From NCBI GenBank assembly GCA_013698165.1, contig JACCVN010000120.1:1-6874 (forward strand): a stretch of 6,874 bases of DNA, written 5' to 3'. Position 1 is the stretch's first letter. The number at the start of each line of letters is the position of its first letter. A model generated the notes under the pieces. That model ran no database searches and had not been told where the DNA came from. It worked only from the letters and a program-made list of their open reading frames with translations. The translations under genes and the position numbers were made by a program. Shown piece after piece: positions 5,346 to 6,874 of the stretch. The DNA is from Parachlamydiaceae bacterium. GTDB lineage: Bacteria > Chlamydiota > Chlamydiia > Chlamydiales > Parachlamydiaceae.

Positions 5346-6242
5346 TCAAATATTTTCTCGATTGATGATGCCATTGAGAAACCTGATATTTTGTTCATGC
5401 ATAGTTTTACCTGAAGGATCAACCAATTTTTCTGCGATATATTCCTTCAAGTTCGAAGTTGTCTGGTAACGTAGCTCAGGGCTCTCTGTTTCTGCAATGC
5501 TAAAGATAAATTCAGCAATTTCTTCGCATGTCTGTCCGCGTGAAACGGTGAACATCCCGCGGATCCCATTGGATATTTTTTGATAGAACTCAACATCACA
5601 AGCTCGAAAGCCTATAAGACAATGTTTACCCCAGTCATTCCTGACAAAGCCGGGTTCTATTATTGAAACTTTAATATTCCAATTTGAAAGCGTGGCTGCT
5701 AAAGATTCGCTCAAACCTTCCAAAGCATATTTCGAAGCTGAATAGATTCCAAGTCCGGGAAGTGAATTCACGCCCACACAGCCGCTAATATTCAAGATTT
5801 GTCCGGAGACTTGCTTTCTCATTGCAGGAAGGACGGCTTGTGTAAGCCGCAGCACCCCAAAAAAATTGACGTCAAATAGTTTTTGAGCCTCTTCAATTGT
5901 CACGCATTCATCTGCGCCAATAATTCCATAGCCGGCATTATTAATTAGCAGATCGATCCTTCCATCTTCATTCAGAATTTTCTCAACAGCTGCTTGCACA
6001 AGATTTTCATCCGTAACGTCAAGGTGGACAAGTTTGATGTTATTAATTTGCTTTAATTCATCAGGTATATTTTGACGGCAACCCGCCCATACTTTCCAAC
6101 CTTTTTCTTGAAAAGCTTTCGCTGTAGATAGTCCGATTCCACTGCTGGCCCCGGAAATCAGCACAACTTTTTGTTCAGCAAAAACTCCTATTGAGGCTAA
6201 AAGGAAGGTGAAAATTAATACTGGTAATCTCATCAATTTCAT
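5346..6242 (-). CDS. Short-chain dehydrogenase/reductase with N-terminal signal or membrane anchor, about 298 aa
   Basis: Classical SDR motifs occur in order: cofactor loop SGASSGIG (30-37), Arg56 after strand two (suggesting NADP(H)), LDV (74-76; D75), NNAG (101-104), catalytic Asn126, Ser153 in NISG, and YSASK with Tyr167 and Lys171, then PGFV. The full catalytic tetrad is present, so an active oxidoreductase on an alcohol or carbonyl substrate is expected; substrate unknown. The C-terminal LRYQTTSNLKEY segment is typical of this SDR branch. I chose the ATG at 6242 because it gives a compact signal sequence, MKLMRLPVLIFTFLLASIGVFA, with positive n-region, hydrophobic core and an A-x-type cut before EQK; GAG lies six bases upstream. 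In-frame alternatives are ATG 6287 (GGAA seven bases upstream) and GTG 6308, both adding a basic extension before the hydrophobic segment. An exported or membrane-tethered SDR is unusual. It precedes the MBL-fold gene on the same strand; cotranscription is possible but unproven. Confidence 0.9.
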   Translation of the reverse strand: MKLMRLPVLIFTFLLASIGVFAEQKVVLISGASSGIGLSTAKAFQEKGWKVWAGCRQNIPDELKQINNIKLVHLDVTDENLVQAAVEKILNEDGRIDLLINNAGYGIIGADECVTIEEAQKLFDVNFFGVLRLTQAVLPAMRKQVSGQILNISGCVGVNSLPGLGIYSASKYALEGLSESLAATLSNWNIKVSIIEPGFVRNDWGKHCLIGFRACDVEFYQKISNGIRGMFTVSRGQTCEEIAEFIFSIAETESPELRYQTTSNLKEYIAEKLVDPSGKTMHEQNIRFLNGIINRENI

Positions 6243-6308
6243 TTTTTTCTCTTTGTGTGTGGAAGCTTTAATTTTAAATTTTAACATGGTTTTATTCCAA
6301 AACTCCAC

Positions 6309-6505
6309 AAAATTAACAACCTAGCCGTGAATGCAGATATCGGGATAAAATTACAAACATCTTAGTTAATAATTGCATCGATATATACTCTACTTTGGGA
6401 GAGGTGAAGAGACGCATTTAGAACTTTTGCTTCAGTAAAAAATAAGGCCAGCTCCACCCACTGCACGACTTCTCAAATGTACCAAATGCTAATCATCAGC
6501 AAAAA
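6309..6505. other. Intergenic gap between DUF72 remnant and dehydrogenase gene
   Basis: No open reading frame of note is present. The stretch should hold the dehydrogenase promoter on the minus strand, but I see no convincing paired -35 and -10 boxes. There is no hairpin with a T-tract after the DUF72 remnant. Confidence 0.4.
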
Positions 6506-6874
6506 TCATCGATTGTATTTCAAATCTAAAGCATTCTGCGTTGCAGCGCCAGACGTGGTATTGTCAAAAATCACCCAAGAGGAATCATTTAGGTGTTTAG
6601 CAAGTTGATCTAAAAACTCAGCGTTGTATGATGACCAATAGGGTTTTGGCGAACCATGTAGCCGATAATATTTAAAAACTTGTTTTTTATTTGATTCTAC
6701 CCTGACTGGATCGGCTATGACAAATTCAATATTATATGCCTGTAACATAGTAACCGCTTCTAACTGCGCCCAAGAGATATTACGAGGCTCTAGTACACTG
6801 TTAAGGTAGTATTTTCGACTATTTCTGCGTCAAAGCCCCGTGGTTTGCCGATCGTAAAAGGGGCTGTATTTACT
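6506..6874 (-). pseudogene. C-terminal part of a DUF72 (YecE-like) gene, frameshifted and cut by the window edge
   Basis: The minus-strand frame ending at 6506 reads SVLEPRNISWAQ, then FVIADPVRV, YYRLHGSPKPYWSSYN and a terminal WVIFDNTTSGAATQNAL. These match the DUF72 C-terminal half: an E-x-R-x-x-S-W motif, an ADP-x-R strand, the YYRLHGSP signature and the IFDNT-x-x-GAA-x-NAL end, so the natural C-terminus is intact. Upstream, this frame is closed by a TGA at 6830-6832, while another frame open from the window edge reads PFTIGKPRGFDAEIVE and stops at 6790-6792. Adding one base to the A-run at 6812-6815 (T on the plus strand) would join them as AEIVE-KYYLNSVLEP. A one-base deletion is therefore likely, making this a pseudogene unless it is a sequencing error. 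The N-terminal part lies beyond the window. An internal start at ATG 6748 would make only 80 residues lacking most of the fold. Function of DUF72 proteins is not established. Confidence 0.75.

Noticed and set aside
6409..6416. GAGACGCA, resembling part of the CCTGCTGCG repeat
   Set aside because: Only eight bases match and there is no palindrome around it, so chance is sufficient.

Overview
The window is AT-rich bacterial DNA with five substantial protein-coding stretches, at least two decaying genes and several intergenic palindromes. A eukaryotic-like Ser/Thr kinase with a long basic N-terminus, a small hydrophobic duplicated protein, and the mix of intact and eroded genes suggest an intracellular or amoeba-associated bacterium. 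An environmental chlamydia (Parachlamydiales-like) is my best guess and a Legionella-like symbiont the alternative. No ribosomal or marker gene is present, so this is inference only.

Layout: 54-2129 (+) encodes a 691-residue protein whose C-terminal half carries canonical kinase C-lobe motifs, but whose N-lobe shows no clear ATP-binding lysine. Then comes about 860 bp of mostly degraded DNA: a possible 56-codon ORF at 2262-2432 (+), a remnant of an HlyD/YbhG-type membrane fusion protein at 2414-2707 (-), and the upstream region of the next gene. 2994-3596 (+) encodes a 200-residue protein with two hydrophobic segments and an internal duplication, preceded by a good ribosome binding site and a TATAAT box. 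The 3597-3835 gap holds two strong stem-loops and a third hairpin repeat.

On the minus strand, 3836-5206 encodes a metallo-beta-lactamase-fold protein whose metal-binding positions look substituted throughout. 5346-6242 encodes a classical short-chain dehydrogenase behind an N-terminal signal or anchor sequence. Both minus-strand genes end two bases before a copy of the same hairpin repeat (CCTGCTGCG core). At the right edge, 6506-6874 (-) is the C-terminal part of a DUF72-family gene broken by an apparent one-base deletion.

The genes do not form one obvious operon or a recognisable defence or secretion system. The most interesting points are the two enzyme-like proteins with altered active sites (kinase and MBL fold), the exported-looking dehydrogenase, the duplicated hydrophobic protein, and the repeat shared by two gene 3' ends. 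The flanking pseudogenes suggest a region of gene turnover.
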